A DNA stretch of 59,670 nt. Source: an uncultured Prochlorococcus sp. (lineage in GTDB: Bacteria; Cyanobacteriota; Cyanobacteriia; PCC-6307; Cyanobiaceae). The stretch covers positions 1-59,670 of the forward strand of contig CABZHQ010000005.1 in NCBI GenBank assembly GCA_902525585.1, in the 5' to 3' direction. The notes below the pieces were generated by a model. That model did not search any database, was not told the origin of the DNA, and was given only the letters and a program-made list of their open reading frames with translations. Position 1 is the stretch's first letter. Each line of letters opens with the position of its first letter. A program made the position numbers and the translations under genes. Below, piece by piece: positions 18,608 to 29,538 of the stretch.

Positions 18608-19228
18608 TTAAGAATAGAGCTGTTCAAGTGAGATGCCTCTCTCCCTTGAGGCAGATTTGTGTGTTCTTAATTGAGAAAGAGCTACCATAGCAGCTCTCGC
18701 ATTATTCAAAGGTGTTTTACTACCCAATCTTTTTGCTAAGACATTTTTTATGCCGGCTAATTCTAAAACTGTTCTTATTGAACCACCAGCAATTACACCT
18801 GTTCCTGGGGCGGCTGGTCTAATTAGTACATTAGCAGCACCATCTCGACCTTTTGATAAAGTCGGTATTGAATTATTTGGGGTTAAGGGAACTCTTACAA
18901 GATTCTTTTTACCATCTGAAACTCCCTTTCTCACCGCTCCAATGACATCCCCTGCTTTACCAACTCCAACCCCAACTTGACCTTTCTCATTACCTACAAC
19001 AACAATTGCTCTAAAACTCATTTTTTTTCCACCTTTAACAGTCTTAGAGACACGTCGAATTTGAACAACTCTTTCTTGCCAATCAGAGTCTCTCTCAAGA
19101 TTTTTTGAATCACCTCTTCTATTTCTTTTTCGATCATTACGATTATTCTTTTTTTGTTCTACGGGCATAGCTCCAGGAACGTTATCGTTCTTGGATTGAA
19201 TTTCTTGTTTTGTTGGAGTGTCAGTCAT
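18608..19228 (-). CDS. rpsE: Ribosomal protein S5
   Basis: S5, 206 residues, a fidelity protein of the 30S subunit. The core has [38 protein letters not shown] and [21 protein letters not shown] roughly 45-residue, highly charged N-terminal extension ([16 protein letters not shown]...) precedes it, as in other marine picocyanobacteria. Confidence 0.97.
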   Translation of the reverse strand: MTDTPTKQEIQSKNDNVPGAMPVEQKKNNRNDRKRNRRGDSKNLERDSDWQERVVQIRRVSKTVKGGKKMSFRAIVVVGNEKGQVGVGVGKAGDVIGAVRKGVSDGKKNLVRVPLTPNNSIPTLSKGRDGAANVLIRPAAPGTGVIAGGSIRTVLELAGIKNVLAKRLGSKTPLNNARAAMVALSQLRTHKSASRERGISLEQLYS

Positions 19229-19243
19229 AGTAAAAATTAAGAT

Positions 19244-19612
19244 TTAGAATTCTAGGCCAGCTTCACGAGCAGCGTCTGCAAGTGCCTTTACTCTGCCGTG
19301 ATATAAATTACCTCCACGGTCAAAAATTACTTGCTTAATACCTTTTTTTATCGCTCTCTTTGCTAATAATTTTCCAACAATGGAAGAAGAATTACAATCA
19401 GCAGATAAATTCTCAGATTTTTCTCTCAGTTCCTTATCAACAGTCGAAGCTGAGCAAATAGTTGTTTGAGCGCTATCATCTATGACCTGGGCATAAATAT
19501 GGTTATTAGAGCGAAAAACAGATAATCTAGGACGCGTTGCATCTCCAATTAAGAATCTTCTTAATCTTCTATGTCTTTTTTGGGTTTGTAATTTCCTGGA
19601 AAGTTTGGTCAT
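19244..19612 (-). CDS. rplR: Ribosomal protein L18
   Basis: This 122-residue L18 binds 5S rRNA. It contains [34 protein letters not shown] and [20 protein letters not shown], all typical. It lies 14 bases after rplF. Confidence 0.97.
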   Translation of the reverse strand: MTKLSRKLQTQKRHRRLRRFLIGDATRPRLSVFRSNNHIYAQVIDDSAQTTICSASTVDKELREKSENLSADCNSSSIVGKLLAKRAIKKGIKQVIFDRGGNLYHGRVKALADAAREAGLEF

Positions 19613-19626
19613 TTTTTTAATTCGAA

Positions 19627-20166
19627 TTATTTTTTGCCAGATTTACCAGCTTTTCTGAGAATTCTCTCATCATGGTATTTAATTCCTTTTCCTTTATATG
19701 GCTCTGGAGGTCTAATTGATCTGATTTTTGCTGCTTCATTGCCAACAATTTCCTTATCAATTCCAGAAACGGTAACGTTTGTATTACTCTCAACTTTGTA
19801 TGTTATACCATCAGGGGGGATCATTTCTATAGGATGACTATATCCTGCACTAACAACTAGATTTTTACCTTTTACTTGAGCTCTTGATCCAACTCCTACA
19901 ATTTCCAGTTTTTTTGAAAAACCTTGACTTACCCCTTCAACCATATTTGCAATTAATGCTCTACATAAACCATGTCTTTGCCTTGAGAATATTTTGGTAG
20001 TAGTGGGACTTACTACAACAGTATTATCTTTTTTATCAAAACTAACTCCCTCAGGCATTTGACGTTTTAACTCACCTTTAGGGCCTTTAACCGTAACTGT
20101 TAATCCATCAAAATCAACCGTTACTTTATCTGGGATTAGTACTGGTGTTTTTCCAATTCTTGACAT
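19627..20166 (-). CDS. rplF: Ribosomal protein L6
   Basis: This 179-residue L6 starts [19 protein letters not shown] and ends with the signature [20 protein letters not shown]. It has two similar domains and contacts the sarcin-ricin loop region, where elongation factors bind. Confidence 0.97.
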   Translation of the reverse strand: MSRIGKTPVLIPDKVTVDFDGLTVTVKGPKGELKRQMPEGVSFDKKDNTVVVSPTTTKIFSRQRHGLCRALIANMVEGVSQGFSKKLEIVGVGSRAQVKGKNLVVSAGYSHPIEMIPPDGITYKVESNTNVTVSGIDKEIVGNEAAKIRSIRPPEPYKGKGIKYHDERILRKAGKSGKK

Positions 20167-20178
20167 GATTAATTCTCC

Positions 20179-20580
20179 TTAATAAACATAGCAAAGTACT
20201 TCGCCACCTATACCTTGCTTCCTAGCATCACGATCACTCATGACACCCTGAGAAGTAGATATGATAGCAACCCCAAGACCTCCAAGAACTTTTGGTAAAG
20301 CTCTAGTATTTTTATAAATTCTCAAACCAGGTTTGCTAACTCTTTGCATTGATCGAATAGTAGGGAATTTATTTTTACCACTATATTTCAGTCCAAGTAT
20401 TATTTGTGATTTATAGCCTTCACCTTCCTCATTAATTTCAGAAATGAAACCCTCTTTTTGAAGCACTTTGGCGATACTTAAGGACATTTTTGAACCTGGG
20501 ATTGTTGTGGTTGTATGCTTTTTTTGACTCGCATTTCTAATTCGAGTAAGCATATCTGAAATAGGATCGTGATTTGACAT
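20179..20580 (-). CDS. rpsH: Ribosomal protein S8
   Basis: This 133-residue S8 starts [19 protein letters not shown] and contains [20 protein letters not shown] near the C-terminus. It binds the central domain of 16S rRNA. It directly follows rplE; rpsN (S14), present here in E. coli, is missing from the operon. Confidence 0.97.
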   Translation of the reverse strand: MSNHDPISDMLTRIRNASQKKHTTTTIPGSKMSLSIAKVLQKEGFISEINEEGEGYKSQIILGLKYSGKNKFPTIRSMQRVSKPGLRIYKNTRALPKVLGGLGVAIISTSQGVMSDRDARKQGIGGEVLCYVY

Positions 20581-20589
20581 AGTTTTAAT

Positions 20590-21129
20590 TTAATTCTTAC
20601 TAAAAGGCATTCCTAACTCCTGCAAAAGAGCTTTACCTTCTTGATCTGTTTTTGCACTAGTGACAATAGTTATATCCATTCCTCTTATTGAATCTATTTT
20701 ATCAAAAGAGATTTCAGGAAAAATCAATTGCTCTTTCACTCCAACGGTATAATTCCCTCTCCCATCGAAACTTTTTGGATTAACTCCTCTGAAGTCTCTT
20801 ATTCTTGGTAAAGCGAGATTTATAAATCTCTCCAAAAAGGAATACATCCTGTCTCCTCTCAAAGTAACAGTACAACCAATCGGCATGCCCTCACGAATTT
20901 TAAAACCCGCGATAGCTTTTTTAGCTCTAGTTACAAGGGCCTTTTGTCCTGTAATTGTTGCCATTTCATTTAAAGAGGCTTCTAGAGCTTTCGAATTTGA
21001 AGCTGCCTCACCAAGACCTCTATTAACGTTGACTTTGACAACTTTAGGTACTTGATGAATATTTTTAAGACCAAGGTCCTTTAGAAGTTTTGGTCTTATT
21101 GATTCTTTGTAGCGATTTTTTAGAGTCAT
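20590..21129 (-). CDS. rplE: Ribosomal protein L5
   Basis: This 179-residue L5 binds 5S rRNA. It contains [40 protein letters not shown] and [21 protein letters not shown] 75-base gap to rplX upstream is large for this operon. Confidence 0.97.
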   Translation of the reverse strand: MTLKNRYKESIRPKLLKDLGLKNIHQVPKVVKVNVNRGLGEAASNSKALEASLNEMATITGQKALVTRAKKAIAGFKIREGMPIGCTVTLRGDRMYSFLERFINLALPRIRDFRGVNPKSFDGRGNYTVGVKEQLIFPEISFDKIDSIRGMDITIVTSAKTDQEGKALLQELGMPFSKN

Positions 21130-21204
21130 AATTTTTTTTGTTAATTCTGGTCTTTGTCAGAATTGATAAATTAGGAAAATTGAAATCTGGTTTCTGATGA
21201 AAAA

Positions 21205-21561
21205 TTAATCAATTACTTCACCAGTTTTCTTCAATCTTCTTTTCTTAACCCCCTCTTTATCAATAAAGTATTCAATCTTACTAGTAAGATTTTTATCCTT
21301 TGAAAAGAACATTACATTTGATGCATGTAAAGATGCTTCTTCTGTAAGTATTCTTCCAGTTTCTCCTTCCTGAGTTGGTTTTACATGTTTAGTCCTAAGG
21401 TTAATTCCCTTTACAACTACTCTATTTTCAAGAGGGATAGTTTTTAAAACCTCACCTGTTTTCCCTTTGTCCTTGCCATTAATTACTTTTACCAAATCTC
21501 CAGTTTTGATTCTCATTTTTATTCTCTGAAAATTTTTCTTTTGCTTTAATGAATCCAACAT
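21205..21561 (-). CDS. rplX: Ribosomal protein L24
   Basis: L24, an early-assembly 50S protein with a KOW motif ([20 protein letters not shown]). From the ATG directly abutting the rplN stop it has 118 residues. The KOW domain itself starts at a second in-frame ATG (21516), which would give 103 residues. The upstream start keeps the tight coupling typical of this operon, so I kept it. Confidence 0.93.
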   Translation of the reverse strand: MLDSLKQKKNFQRIKMRIKTGDLVKVINGKDKGKTGEVLKTIPLENRVVVKGINLRTKHVKPTQEGETGRILTEEASLHASNVMFFSKDKNLTSKIEYFIDKEGVKKRRLKKTGEVID

Positions 21562-21927
21562 TTAAATCACCTCCGGAGCAAGAGAAACAATCTTTGTGTA
21601 ATTTTTATCCCGCAGTTCTCTAGCTACAGGACCAAAGACTCTAGTACCTTTTGGATTCTTATCTTCATTAATCAATACTGCCGCATTGTCATCAAATCTG
21701 ATTGAATTACCAGTATTTCTTCTTAATGTAGCTTTAGTTCTGACGATAACAGCTTTAACTACTTCAGATTTCTTGACTCCCATGTTAGGAAGAGCATCTT
21801 TTACAGTTGCTACGATTACATCCCCGACGTGTGCATACCTTCTATTAGAACCTAAAACCCTAATACATTGGAGTCTTTTTGCTCCGCTATTATCGGCAAC
21901 TGTTAAATAAGTTTCTTGTTGAATCAT
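21562..21927 (-). CDS. rplN: Ribosomal protein L14
   Basis: This 121-residue L14 starts [20 protein letters not shown] and ends [16 protein letters not shown] ([14 protein letters not shown]). It contacts 16S rRNA in a subunit bridge. Its start overlaps the rpsQ stop by four bases (ATGA). Confidence 0.97.
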
Positions 21928-22190
21928 TTTTTAACCTCCCTAGCCTGACTTGTTTTATTGAGAATCTCTGCTATAGCCCATCTTTTATGAGCACTAAGCG
22001 GTCTAGTTTCTCTAATTTTAACTCGATCACCTAAAACGCATGTATTTTCTGGATCATGCGCCTTATATCGAGTAGTTCTACTTACAATTTTTTTATAAGT
22101 GGGATGTGGATATCTGTTAATAACAGCAACAACAACTGTTTTATCCATTTTGTCGCTGACAACAGTACCAATTCTTTCTTTAAGTGCCAT
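21924..22190 (-). CDS. rpsQ: Ribosomal protein S17
   Basis: S17, 88 residues: [20 protein letters not shown] and [18 protein letters not shown] are the classic S17 blocks. It is a primary 16S-binding protein. Order rpmC-rpsQ-rplN is conserved. Confidence 0.97.
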
Positions 22191-22199
22191 AACTAATAA

Positions 22200-22418
22200 T
22201 TAATCAGAAGTTGTTTTAGAAGCAGATTGACTCTTACTGAGAGTTAGTAATTGCGCAACTTGTTTCTTGATAATTTTAAATTTATGAGTTTCATTGAGCT
22301 GTCTTGTAGCTTGCTTGAATCTCAATTCAAAAAGATCTTTTCGTAATTGGTCAATCTTTTCTGTAATTTGTTCAGAATTTAATTTTTTAAATTCCTTAAG
22401 TGACTCTGAGTTTTTCAT
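22200..22418 (-). CDS. rpmC: Ribosomal protein L29
   Basis: This 72-residue L29 has a helical body, [20 protein letters not shown], followed by [16 protein letters not shown]. It sits at the exit tunnel near the signal recognition particle site. It overlaps rplP by four bases. Confidence 0.95.
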   Translation of the reverse strand: MKNSESLKEFKKLNSEQITEKIDQLRKDLFELRFKQATRQLNETHKFKIIKKQVAQLLTLSKSQSASKTTSD

Positions 22419-22897
22419 TTTTTAACCTCCTCTTGCGATTTTTTACTATCTTTTGTATTTTCTTGGGAGTTATTTTCTAGATTTTTATCAATGGAGATAA
22501 ATTTAGTTTTTACAGGAAGTTTATATTGAGCCAGACGCATAGCTTCCTTTGCAATTTCCTCGGTGATATCCTCACCACCCATTTCAAAAAGTATTCTTCC
22601 AGGTTTTACAACTGCGACCCAAAACTCTGGATTACCTTTACCAGAACCCATTCTGGTTTCGGCAGGTCTCATGGTTACGGGTTTATCAGGAAATATTCTT
22701 ATCCAGATTTGACCACCACGTTTGATATATCTGGTCATAGCTCTTCTGCTTGCTTCAATCTGACGTGCAGTTACCCAGCCACAGTCTTGAGCTTGGAGTG
22801 CAAATTGACCGAATGCAATAGTGTTACCTTTTGAGGCTACACCCCTCATTCTGCCTCTATGTTGTTTACGGAATTTAGTACGTTTTGGACTAAGCAT
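22415..22897 (-). CDS. rplP: Ribosomal protein L16
   Basis: This 160-residue L16 starts [19 protein letters not shown] and contains [20 protein letters not shown] and [20 protein letters not shown]. It helps place the A-site tRNA. A charged 20-residue tail ([19 protein letters not shown]) extends beyond the usual 138-140 residues. An AGGAGGT ribosome site precedes the start. Confidence 0.97.
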   Translation of the reverse strand: MLSPKRTKFRKQHRGRMRGVASKGNTIAFGQFALQAQDCGWVTARQIEASRRAMTRYIKRGGQIWIRIFPDKPVTMRPAETRMGSGKGNPEFWVAVVKPGRILFEMGGEDITEEIAKEAMRLAQYKLPVKTKFISIDKNLENNSQENTKDSKKSQEEVKK

Positions 22898-22908
22898 TTT
22901 TATACCTC

Positions 22909-23640
22909 CTATGAATTCTCATTTGAACGATCCTCAAATTGCTGAGGTCTTCTACTAGCTTTCCTCTTAGGGCTAGCACCCACAGGGATAGTTTGTTCTT
23001 CTTTAGGCAGAACTTCACCTTTGAAAACCCAAACTTTAATGCCTAGAACACCGTAAGTTGTATTAGCTTCACGTGTTGCATAATCAATTTCAGCTCTCAA
23101 TGTATGTAATGGAACTCTACCTTCTCTGGTCCATTCAGTTCTAGCTATTTCAGCACCATTCAACCTTCCCCCTACTTGAATTTTAAGACCTAAGACTCCA
23201 GCCCTTTGAGCCCTTTGTAAGGCCATCCTTATAGTTCTTCTAAAGGCGACTCTTTTTTCAAGTTGTTGCGCAATATATTCAGCAAGTAAAAAGGCATCAG
23301 CATCAACGCGTTCAACTTCTACAACGTTTATTCTGACTTGCCTTGTTCTATCCCCTATAGTTTTTTGAATGCCAGATCTTAATTCTTCAATCCCACTTCC
23401 TTGTCTTCCAACTATAACTCCTGGTCTTGCTGTTTTTAATTCAAGTTCCAGTTGGTCAGCTTTTCTAGCGATTAAAACATCGCTAATTCCTGCTGCTCCA
23501 TATTTTTTTTGTATGAAGGTACGAATTTTAAAATCTTCTTGGAGAAGAACTGGATATGTTTTAGGCGTAGCAAACCACTTAGAGCGATGCTCTTGTGTAA
23601 TTCCTAATCTTAGTCCAGAAGGATGTATTTTATGTCCCAT
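22909..23640 (-). CDS. rpsC: Ribosomal protein S3
   Basis: This 243-residue S3 starts [20 protein letters not shown]. It has a KH domain, [20 protein letters not shown], and a C-terminal domain with [20 protein letters not shown] and [19 protein letters not shown]. It lines the mRNA entry channel. Its start shares one base with the rplV stop (TAATG). Confidence 0.98.
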   Translation of the reverse strand: MGHKIHPSGLRLGITQEHRSKWFATPKTYPVLLQEDFKIRTFIQKKYGAAGISDVLIARKADQLELELKTARPGVIVGRQGSGIEELRSGIQKTIGDRTRQVRINVVEVERVDADAFLLAEYIAQQLEKRVAFRRTIRMALQRAQRAGVLGLKIQVGGRLNGAEIARTEWTREGRVPLHTLRAEIDYATREANTTYGVLGIKVWVFKGEVLPKEEQTIPVGASPKRKASRRPQQFEDRSNENS

Positions 23641-24026
23641 TAGTTTTGTACCTCCGCATTAGTTTGAGTAGGAGCAGATTCAACAGAAATACTGATGTGG
23701 CAAGTCTGTTTCTTAATTGAAAAAGCTCGACCTTGAGCTCTGGGCCTATACCTTTTCATTACTGGACCACTATTAGCCCATGCAGAGGAAATAACTAAGG
23801 TGGATGGATCCATTCCAAGGTTATGTTCTGCATTGGCAACCGCAGATCTCAAAACTTTAGTGATGGGGTCTGTAGATCTATAAGGCATAAATTCCAACAT
23901 AATCAATGCATCTCTATAAGACCTACCCCTTATCTGATCCAAAACTCTTCTAACTTTAGAGGCTGATCCGCGAACGTAATTCCCATGAGCAATTGCTGTT
24001 TTGGTTGTTTCAGGTGTTTTTGTCAT
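23640..24026 (-). CDS. rplV: Ribosomal protein L22
   Basis: This 128-residue L22 has the usual [15 protein letters not shown] start ([20 protein letters not shown]) and ends near [20 protein letters not shown]. Its long hairpin lines the exit tunnel. It overlaps rpsS by four bases (ATGA). Confidence 0.97.
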
Positions 24027-24301
24027 GATTTTGCTCCTTTCTTATCTCTTATATGGCCTCGGTAAGTGCGTGTAGGAGCAAATTCACCAAGTTTATGACC
24101 AATCATTTGTTCAGTAATAAATACTGGAATGTGAGTCTTGCCATTATGTACAGCGATTGTGTGACCAATCATTAAAGGTAAAATCGTAGAGGATCTTGAC
24201 CAAGTTTTGATAACAGACTTGTCATTATCAGTATTTTGTTTTTCTACCTTCTTAAGCAGGCTATCTGCTATAAAAGGTCCTTTTTTTAGTGAACGTCCCA
24301 T
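24023..24301 (-). CDS. rpsS: Ribosomal protein S19
   Basis: S19, 92 residues from the ATG at 24301 ([20 protein letters not shown]). The frame stays open upstream to 24394, but that part overlaps rplB and is not S19-like, so the internal start is right. It contains [20 protein letters not shown] and [16 protein letters not shown]. It lies in the 30S head. Confidence 0.97.
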
Positions 24302-24338
24302 GATTATGTAATAGAAATTGAAATAATAAATGAAGTAA

Positions 24339-25202
24339 TCAAGAGTCTCTTCCTCCTCTACTCCTCTTAGAAACGCGACGGCGTCTTCGAACAACTAATT
24401 TATTACTTGGTTTGTTCTTTTTACGTGTCTTTAATCCAAGAGCTGGTTTACCCCATGGAGTAACTGGTCCTGCTCTACCAATTGGTGCTTTTCCCTCTCC
24501 TCCTCCATGTGGATGATCACATGGGTTCATTACACTACCTCTTACTTGAGGCCTTCTTCCAAGCCATCTTCTTCTTCCTGCTTTACCTAAGCTAGTATTT
24601 CTTATTTCAGAATTACCAACTTCACCAAGAGTTGCGTAGCATTCTTTTCTTACAAGTCTTACCTCAGTAGATGGGAGTTTTAAAGCAACATAATCTCCCT
24701 CTTTTGCCATAACTTGAGCACTAGCTCCAGCGGATCTAACCATCTGAGCACCCCTACCAGCATATAACTCAACACAATGAACACTAGATCCTAATGGCAT
24801 AACAGAAAGTGGCATTGCATTACCATCTTCAATCGGAACACTTTCTCCAGATATGACATTTTGTCCGACTTTTACTCCTGCTGGAGCGATAATATATCTT
24901 TTTTCTCCATCTTCGTAAAATAATAGTGCCAGTCTTGCATTTCTATGAGGATCGTAGTGTATAGCTGCAACTTTAGCGTTGATGTTTCTTTTATCTCTTC
25001 TAAAGTCAACTAATCTATATTGCCTTTTGTGACCACCTCCACGATGACGACAAGTGATAACTCCACGATTATTCCTGCCTTTAACTCTATGTTTTGAAAC
25101 TAATAGTGATCTTTCGGGTTTTGCACTTGTTATTTCACTAAAGTCAGTAACTACTCTCTGCCTAGTACCAGGTGTATAAGGTTTAAATTTACGGATTGCC
25201 AT
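24339..25202 (-). CDS. rplB: Ribosomal protein L2
   Basis: L2, 287 residues, is needed for peptidyl transfer and subunit joining. The conserved histidine loop is [20 protein letters not shown], and [20 protein letters not shown] is the RNA-binding block. The basic C-terminus ([15 protein letters not shown]) is typical. Confidence 0.98.
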
Positions 25203-25214
25203 GATTAATACTCC

Positions 25215-25517
25215 TTAAGATTCTGGAAATAGTTGGATTTTATCTCCTTCAGCAAGACGCACAATTGCCTTCTTGACCTGAGAACGTTTACCGGAAAATT
25301 TCCCGACTCTTCTTGTTCTCCTAGGAGGATTCATAGTATTAACTCCTATGACTTTAACACTGAATAAGGCTTCGACAGCTGCCTTTATTTGTGGTTTTGC
25401 CGCTCTATGATCTACTTCAAAAGTATATTGGTTAAGATCTAGCGCATTTGTAGCTTTCTCAGTAATAACTGGCTTTCTTATTACATCGGCTAAACGAGAA
25501 TCGAATAATTTACTCAT
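25215..25517 (-). CDS. rplW: Ribosomal protein L23
   Basis: This 100-residue L23 contains [34 protein letters not shown] ([19 protein letters not shown]) and [20 protein letters not shown]. It docks nascent-chain factors at the tunnel exit. It overlaps rplD by four bases. Confidence 0.97.
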   Translation of the reverse strand: MSKLFDSRLADVIRKPVITEKATNALDLNQYTFEVDHRAAKPQIKAAVEALFSVKVIGVNTMNPPRRTRRVGKFSGKRSQVKKAIVRLAEGDKIQLFPES

Positions 25518-26146
25518 GATGCATAAACCTCCTGAATTTTATCTATCGCTGATTGCCCTATTACCAATTTATTAGCATTGAGAATATCAAATACATTTAA
25601 TTGATCGGCGGCAATTAATTTTACTTTTTCGATATTATTGATGGATTTTTTTATAACATCGGACGGGCTATCAAGAATAACCAAAACTTTTTCAGTTTTT
25701 TGTATACCTAATCGAGCAAGGCCATTGATGATATCACTTGTTTTAGGTTGCTTTAAAGTAGATCCAAAATCTTCAACGGCCTTCATATCAGATACTCTAG
25801 ACATAAGTGCAGTTCTAAGAGCTAACCTACGTTCCTTACGATTCATATCAAGATTGTAAGAACGTGGCTTCGGTCCAAAAATAATTCCCCCACCAGGTCT
25901 TAGGGGTGTCCTTATTGATCCTTGACGGGCTCTTCCGGTACCTTTCTGTTTATATGGCTTTCTACCGCCCCCACGGACTTCAGATCTTGTCAAAGTTGAT
26001 GCTGTCCCCTGTCTTTTATTTGCTAGCTGCCTAAGGACTGCTCTATGTATTAAGTCTGCAGATGAAGTTTCTTTAGCAACTGCTAAATCAAGAGAAACTT
26101 TGCCAGATTTTTTGCCATCCCACTTAAGAGTTTCGAGTGTTGTCAT
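25514..26146 (-). CDS. rplD: Ribosomal protein L4
   Basis: L4, 210 residues. The tunnel-lining loop holds [20 protein letters not shown] and [19 protein letters not shown]. In E. coli, L4 also represses its own operon through the leader RNA; whether that happens here is unknown. It overlaps rplC by four bases. Confidence 0.97.
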   Translation of the reverse strand: MTTLETLKWDGKKSGKVSLDLAVAKETSSADLIHRAVLRQLANKRQGTASTLTRSEVRGGGRKPYKQKGTGRARQGSIRTPLRPGGGIIFGPKPRSYNLDMNRKERRLALRTALMSRVSDMKAVEDFGSTLKQPKTSDIINGLARLGIQKTEKVLVILDSPSDVIKKSINNIEKVKLIAADQLNVFDILNANKLVIGQSAIDKIQEVYAS

Positions 26147-26796
26147 GATTTTTCTCCTCCTTTTTTGCCTACGACATTATTTGGCTTAATGTTTATTATT
26201 GAGCCTGGCTTACCTGGAACAGAACCCTTCACCACAAGCAAATTTTTCTGATCATCAATTTTTAGAACTAACAAACCTTTAGTGGTAATCTGTTTTCCTC
26301 CATATCTTCCAGCCATTCTTTTTCCAGGATAAATTCTGCCTGGAGTTGTTCCTGCACCTGTAGATCCAGGTGCTCTATGATTTTTTGAACCATGACTCAT
26401 GGGACCTCTGCTAAAACCATGTCTTTTCTGGTAACCAGCAAAACCTCTACCCATAGATTTGCCGCTGATATCAACTTTTTGACCAACCTCGAAGTTTTTT
26501 ACAGTTATTTGATTTCCGATTTCATAAGATGAAGTTTCTTTAACCCTATATTCTTTCAAATGCTTTAAAAGTTCTTCACCTGATTTCAACAAATGTCCCT
26601 TTGCAGGCTTACTTATATGCTTATCTTTGGACAAGCCATAACCTATTTGAACGGCAGTATAACCATCCAAAGCGGTTGTTTTCAATTGTGTGATCCGGCA
26701 AGGACCAGCTTCAATAAGAGTAACTGGTACCGAATTGCCTTTTTCGTCGAAAAGTTGGGACATGCCCAATTTCTTTCCTAAAATTCCTATAGACAT
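26143..26796 (-). CDS. rplC: Ribosomal protein L3
   Basis: L3, 217 residues, is the first gene of the run; rpsJ (S10), first in E. coli, is absent, as is usual in cyanobacteria. It contains [40 protein letters not shown] and [18 protein letters not shown]. The C-terminus ([12 protein letters not shown]) is basic. The operon promoter should lie in the 280-base gap to ndhN. Confidence 0.98.
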   Translation of the reverse strand: MSIGILGKKLGMSQLFDEKGNSVPVTLIEAGPCRITQLKTTALDGYTAVQIGYGLSKDKHISKPAKGHLLKSGEELLKHLKEYRVKETSSYEIGNQITVKNFEVGQKVDISGKSMGRGFAGYQKRHGFSRGPMSHGSKNHRAPGSTGAGTTPGRIYPGKRMAGRYGGKQITTKGLLVLKIDDQKNLLVVKGSVPGKPGSIINIKPNNVVGKKGGEKS

Positions 26797-26977
26797 AAGA
26801 CTAAATTAGGCTAGCTCGTAATAATTTTTAAATTATCTAAAACCTTTAGTTATTAAGGTGAAGTTAATAAAAAAACAATTAATAAGGTTGAGACTTATCT
26901 GAAAATCTAGATAGTTTCTCTTGGGATAAACCCACCTGTGTTTTTTAACGAAACGCTAAAAAATGTGAAATTTTCAG

Positions 26978-27000
26978 AGGCTCGGCTAGCTTGCGAGCTT
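26978..27000. promoter_or_regulatory. Possible hairpin in the divergent rplC / ndhN spacer
   Basis: AGGCTCG and CGAGCTT form a 7-base stem (one G-U pair) around a 9-base loop. It lies about 180 bases upstream of the rplC ATG and 77 bases upstream of the ndhN ATG, in an otherwise AT-rich 280-base spacer (26797-27076). It has no T run on its downstream side in either direction, so it is not a terminator. It could be a leader element of the ribosomal operon. A short AAATA repeat (27041-27059) lies just before the ndhN ribosome site. Confidence 0.3.
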
Positions 27001-27076
27001 AAAAAATTCACTGAGTTACAATTGTACATCATCAAGTACCATAAAATAAAATAAAATAGAAATAAAGGAATTTTTT

Positions 27077-27553
27077 ATGCCATTACTTCTCACAGGGAAA
27101 AAGTTTCATAAAGATTTAAAAACTGACAAATGTCTTGCAATCTTTGCTCCTCTTGAAGGTGGTTATGAAACTCGTCTTTTGAGGAGAATGAGGGCCAAGG
27201 GCTTTAAAACTTTTATAACCTCAGCAAGAGGGCTTGGAGATCCAGAAGTATTCTTGCTCAAATTGCATGGCGTTAGGCCACCGCACCTTGGTCATCAAAA
27301 CGTAGGAAGAAATGGAGCACTCGGAGAAGTTCAACAGGTTATCCCGCAAGCTTCTGAGTTATTTAATGAAAATGATAAAAATAAATTACTTTGGTTATTA
27401 GAAGGTCAAGTACTATCTCAATCTGAATTAGAGAGCTTAATAGAGATTTGCACTAACGATAATAAACTAACGATAGTTGTTGAAATGGGGGGTTCAAGAA
27501 AACTTGAATGGAAGCCGTTAAGTAATTATATTTTAGATGAATTTGAAAGTTAA
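27077..27553 (+). CDS. ndhN: NAD(P)H-quinone oxidoreductase subunit N
   Basis: NdhN, 158 residues, is an oxygenic-photosynthesis-specific peripheral subunit of the thylakoid NDH-1 complex, used in cyclic electron flow and respiration. It matches the family over its whole length: [60 protein letters not shown] and [19 protein letters not shown]. No membrane segment is present. It is followed after 5 bases by ldpA, so the two probably form an operon. Confidence 0.96.
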   Translation: MPLLLTGKKFHKDLKTDKCLAIFAPLEGGYETRLLRRMRAKGFKTFITSARGLGDPEVFLLKLHGVRPPHLGHQNVGRNGALGEVQQVIPQASELFNENDKNKLLWLLEGQVLSQSELESLIEICTNDNKLTIVVEMGGSRKLEWKPLSNYILDEFES

Positions 27554-27558
27554 ATTGT

Positions 27559-28566
27559 TTGATTACAACTAAGAATAAAAAAGATAAATGGATTAAATTA
27601 ATTTGTGGCGCCAGTAATGAAGATATTGTTGCCATAGAAGATTTATGTGCAATTTATACTGCTGCTGGTGTTGACTACATAGATGTTGCCGCAGAAGAAT
27701 CTATAGTCCACGCAGCAAAAAAAGGAATCGAGTGGGCAAAAAAAGTCTTTAAAAACTCTCCTGGTTTAATGATAAGTATTAGTGATGGAAATGATATCCA
27801 TTTTCGTAAAGCAAAATTTGATCCATTGAAATGTCCCCCTAATTGTCCAAGACCGTGCGAACAAGTATGCCCCACCTTTGCAATTGATCATTCTGGGATC
27901 AAAAAGAGTAAATGTTATGGATGTGGAAGATGCTTGAATAGCTGCCCCCTAAATCTAATTAGTGAATATGAATATAATTTGTCAAAAGATGATTTAGGAT
28001 CAACACTTCAGAAAATAAAGCCGAATGCAGTAGAAATTCATACAGAAATCAATCGCTTAGATTCTTTTGCAAAAGTTGTCAGTATACTTAAAAGTTCTGG
28101 AATGAAATTAGACAAGATATCTATCAGTTGTGGATTAAATCAATCTTTCAAAAAATCACAAGAGCCCGAAGATCTTTTGAAAGCTTTTTGGGAAAGATAT
28201 GAAATTCTTAAAAAACTTGATATTCCCCTTATTTGGCAGTTAGATGGAAGGCCAATGTCTGGAGATCTTGCTCCTTCAACAAGTAGAGATGCTGTTAAGT
28301 TGTTTAAAAAAATCGGTTCAGATCTTCCACCTGGATTAATTCAATTGGCAGGAGGAACAAATGAAAAAACTCATGAATTTTTGAATTCAAACAATCTCCC
28401 AGACGGAATAGCATTTGGAAGTGCTGCAAGAAAAATTATGCAGCCCCTTATTGAATTTGCTCACAAAAATAACAAAAAACTCTATGAGTATCCTGAAAGA
28501 ATGGCTTTAGCGATCAAAAAAGCTAAGAAATTTCTAGAGCCATGGAAATCGAGCTCATTCAAATAA
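27559..28566 (+). CDS. ldpA: Iron-sulfur protein LdpA (light-dependent period)
   Basis: This 335-residue protein resembles LdpA, which in Synechococcus elongatus senses redox state and adjusts the circadian period to light. Two 4Fe-4S clusters are predicted from CPPNCPRPCEQVCP and CYGCGRCLNSCP. A following TIM-barrel-like part contains LIWQLDGRPMSGDL and IQLAGGTNEKTHEF. The start is a TTG just after the ndhN stop. Prochlorococcus lacks KaiA, so the clock role may be reduced; this cannot be judged from the window. Confidence 0.88.
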   Translation: MITTKNKKDKWIKLICGASNEDIVAIEDLCAIYTAAGVDYIDVAAEESIVHAAKKGIEWAKKVFKNSPGLMISISDGNDIHFRKAKFDPLKCPPNCPRPCEQVCPTFAIDHSGIKKSKCYGCGRCLNSCPLNLISEYEYNLSKDDLGSTLQKIKPNAVEIHTEINRLDSFAKVVSILKSSGMKLDKISISCGLNQSFKKSQEPEDLLKAFWERYEILKKLDIPLIWQLDGRPMSGDLAPSTSRDAVKLFKKIGSDLPPGLIQLAGGTNEKTHEFLNSNNLPDGIAFGSAARKIMQPLIEFAHKNNKKLYEYPERMALAIKKAKKFLEPWKSSSFK

Positions 28567-28659
28567 TATTTTTATTTTTCAAAACTAACGCCATGTTTAT
28601 AAAAACTTTGTATTTTTTGGATAGAAAAAAACCTTTCATGTATTAAAATAAAAAATCAA

Positions 28660-28731
28660 TGGGCCGTCGCCAAGTGGTAAGGCATCGGGTTTTGGTCTCG
28701 ACATTCCTAGGTTCGAATCCTAGCGGCCCAG
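28660..28731 (+). tRNA. tRNA-Gln(TTG)
   Basis: TGGGCCG at the 5' end pairs with CGGCCCA plus discriminator G at the 3' end. The D arm is GCCAAGTGGTAAGGC, the anticodon loop TTTTGGT gives TTG, and the T arm is CTAGGTTCGAATCCTAG. Length is 72 bases without encoded CCA. It lies between ldpA and a HAD gene. Confidence 0.97.
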
Positions 28732-28747
28732 TTCTAATTTGCAATAG

Positions 28748-29524
28748 GTGTCTTCTCAAAAAATTTTTCTATTTGATTTCGATGGAGTAATAGTCGATGG
28801 AATGCAAGAATACTGGCATAGCTCCTTGCTGGCCTGTGAAAGATATTTAAATTCACCCTGCATCTCTGTTGATCAAAAACTTTATAAAAAAGTACCAAAT
28901 TCTTTCAAAGAAATTAGGCCTTGGGTTAAGTATGGTTGGGAAATGATTCTAATTGTTCACGAAATTATAAAAACAGAAAATCCATTAAAAAATGATAATA
29001 AAGATGATTTCATTAATAATTATCATCAAAATTGCCAGAGGATATTAAACGAAAATTCCTGGATTGCCGAAGATTTACAAAAAATGTTAGATCAGTCGCG
29101 TAAGTACCAAATTGATAAAGATTTTAAATCGTGGGTAAATTTACATAATCCTTTTTTTGAAATTATAAATTTTATGAAAGAATTAAGGAAAAGAGACATA
29201 AAAACAGGAGTTATAACAACTAAAGGTAAAATATTTGCAGAAAAAATTCTTAAACAATTAAATATTTTTCCAGAATTTATTTTTGGTTATGAATCCGGAA
29301 CTAAAGTCAAAATAGCTGAGAAGCTTACACAAACTTATGAAATTTTAGGCTTTATAGAAGACAGAAAAAAAACTTTAATAGATATTAAACAAAATTCAGA
29401 AACGTCTCACATTCCATGCTTCCTAGCTGATTGGGGATATTTGAAAAAATCAGATAAGGATACTTTAAATAATGAAATCAAATTATTAAAATTAGGTAAC
29501 CTTGAGGAATCAGTTGCAATTTAA
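28748..29524 (+). CDS. HAD-superfamily hydrolase
   Basis: This 258-residue HAD protein starts at a GTG 16 bases after tRNA-Gln. Motif I is FLFDFDGVIVDGMQEYW, motif II VITTKGKIFAEKILKQL and motif IV GFIEDRKKTLIDIK. A helical cap of about 110 residues follows motif I. The family is common in marine cyanobacteria without an assigned substrate. A phosphatase role is likely but unproven. Confidence 0.75.
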   Translation: MSSQKIFLFDFDGVIVDGMQEYWHSSLLACERYLNSPCISVDQKLYKKVPNSFKEIRPWVKYGWEMILIVHEIIKTENPLKNDNKDDFINNYHQNCQRILNENSWIAEDLQKMLDQSRKYQIDKDFKSWVNLHNPFFEIINFMKELRKRDIKTGVITTKGKIFAEKILKQLNIFPEFIFGYESGTKVKIAEKLTQTYEILGFIEDRKKTLIDIKQNSETSHIPCFLADWGYLKKSDKDTLNNEIKLLKLGNLEESVAI

Positions 29525-29538
29525 AGATAATCAGTTAG

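Noticed and set aside
22526..22834. 102-codon plus-strand frame opposite rplP
   Set aside because: It is an antisense shadow of a highly conserved ribosomal gene, without own signals. The same applies to the other frames opposite known genes.
24302..24394. Upstream extension of the S19 frame
   Set aside because: The extension overlaps rplB and reads non-S19 sequence; the family start [10 protein letters not shown] lies at 24301.
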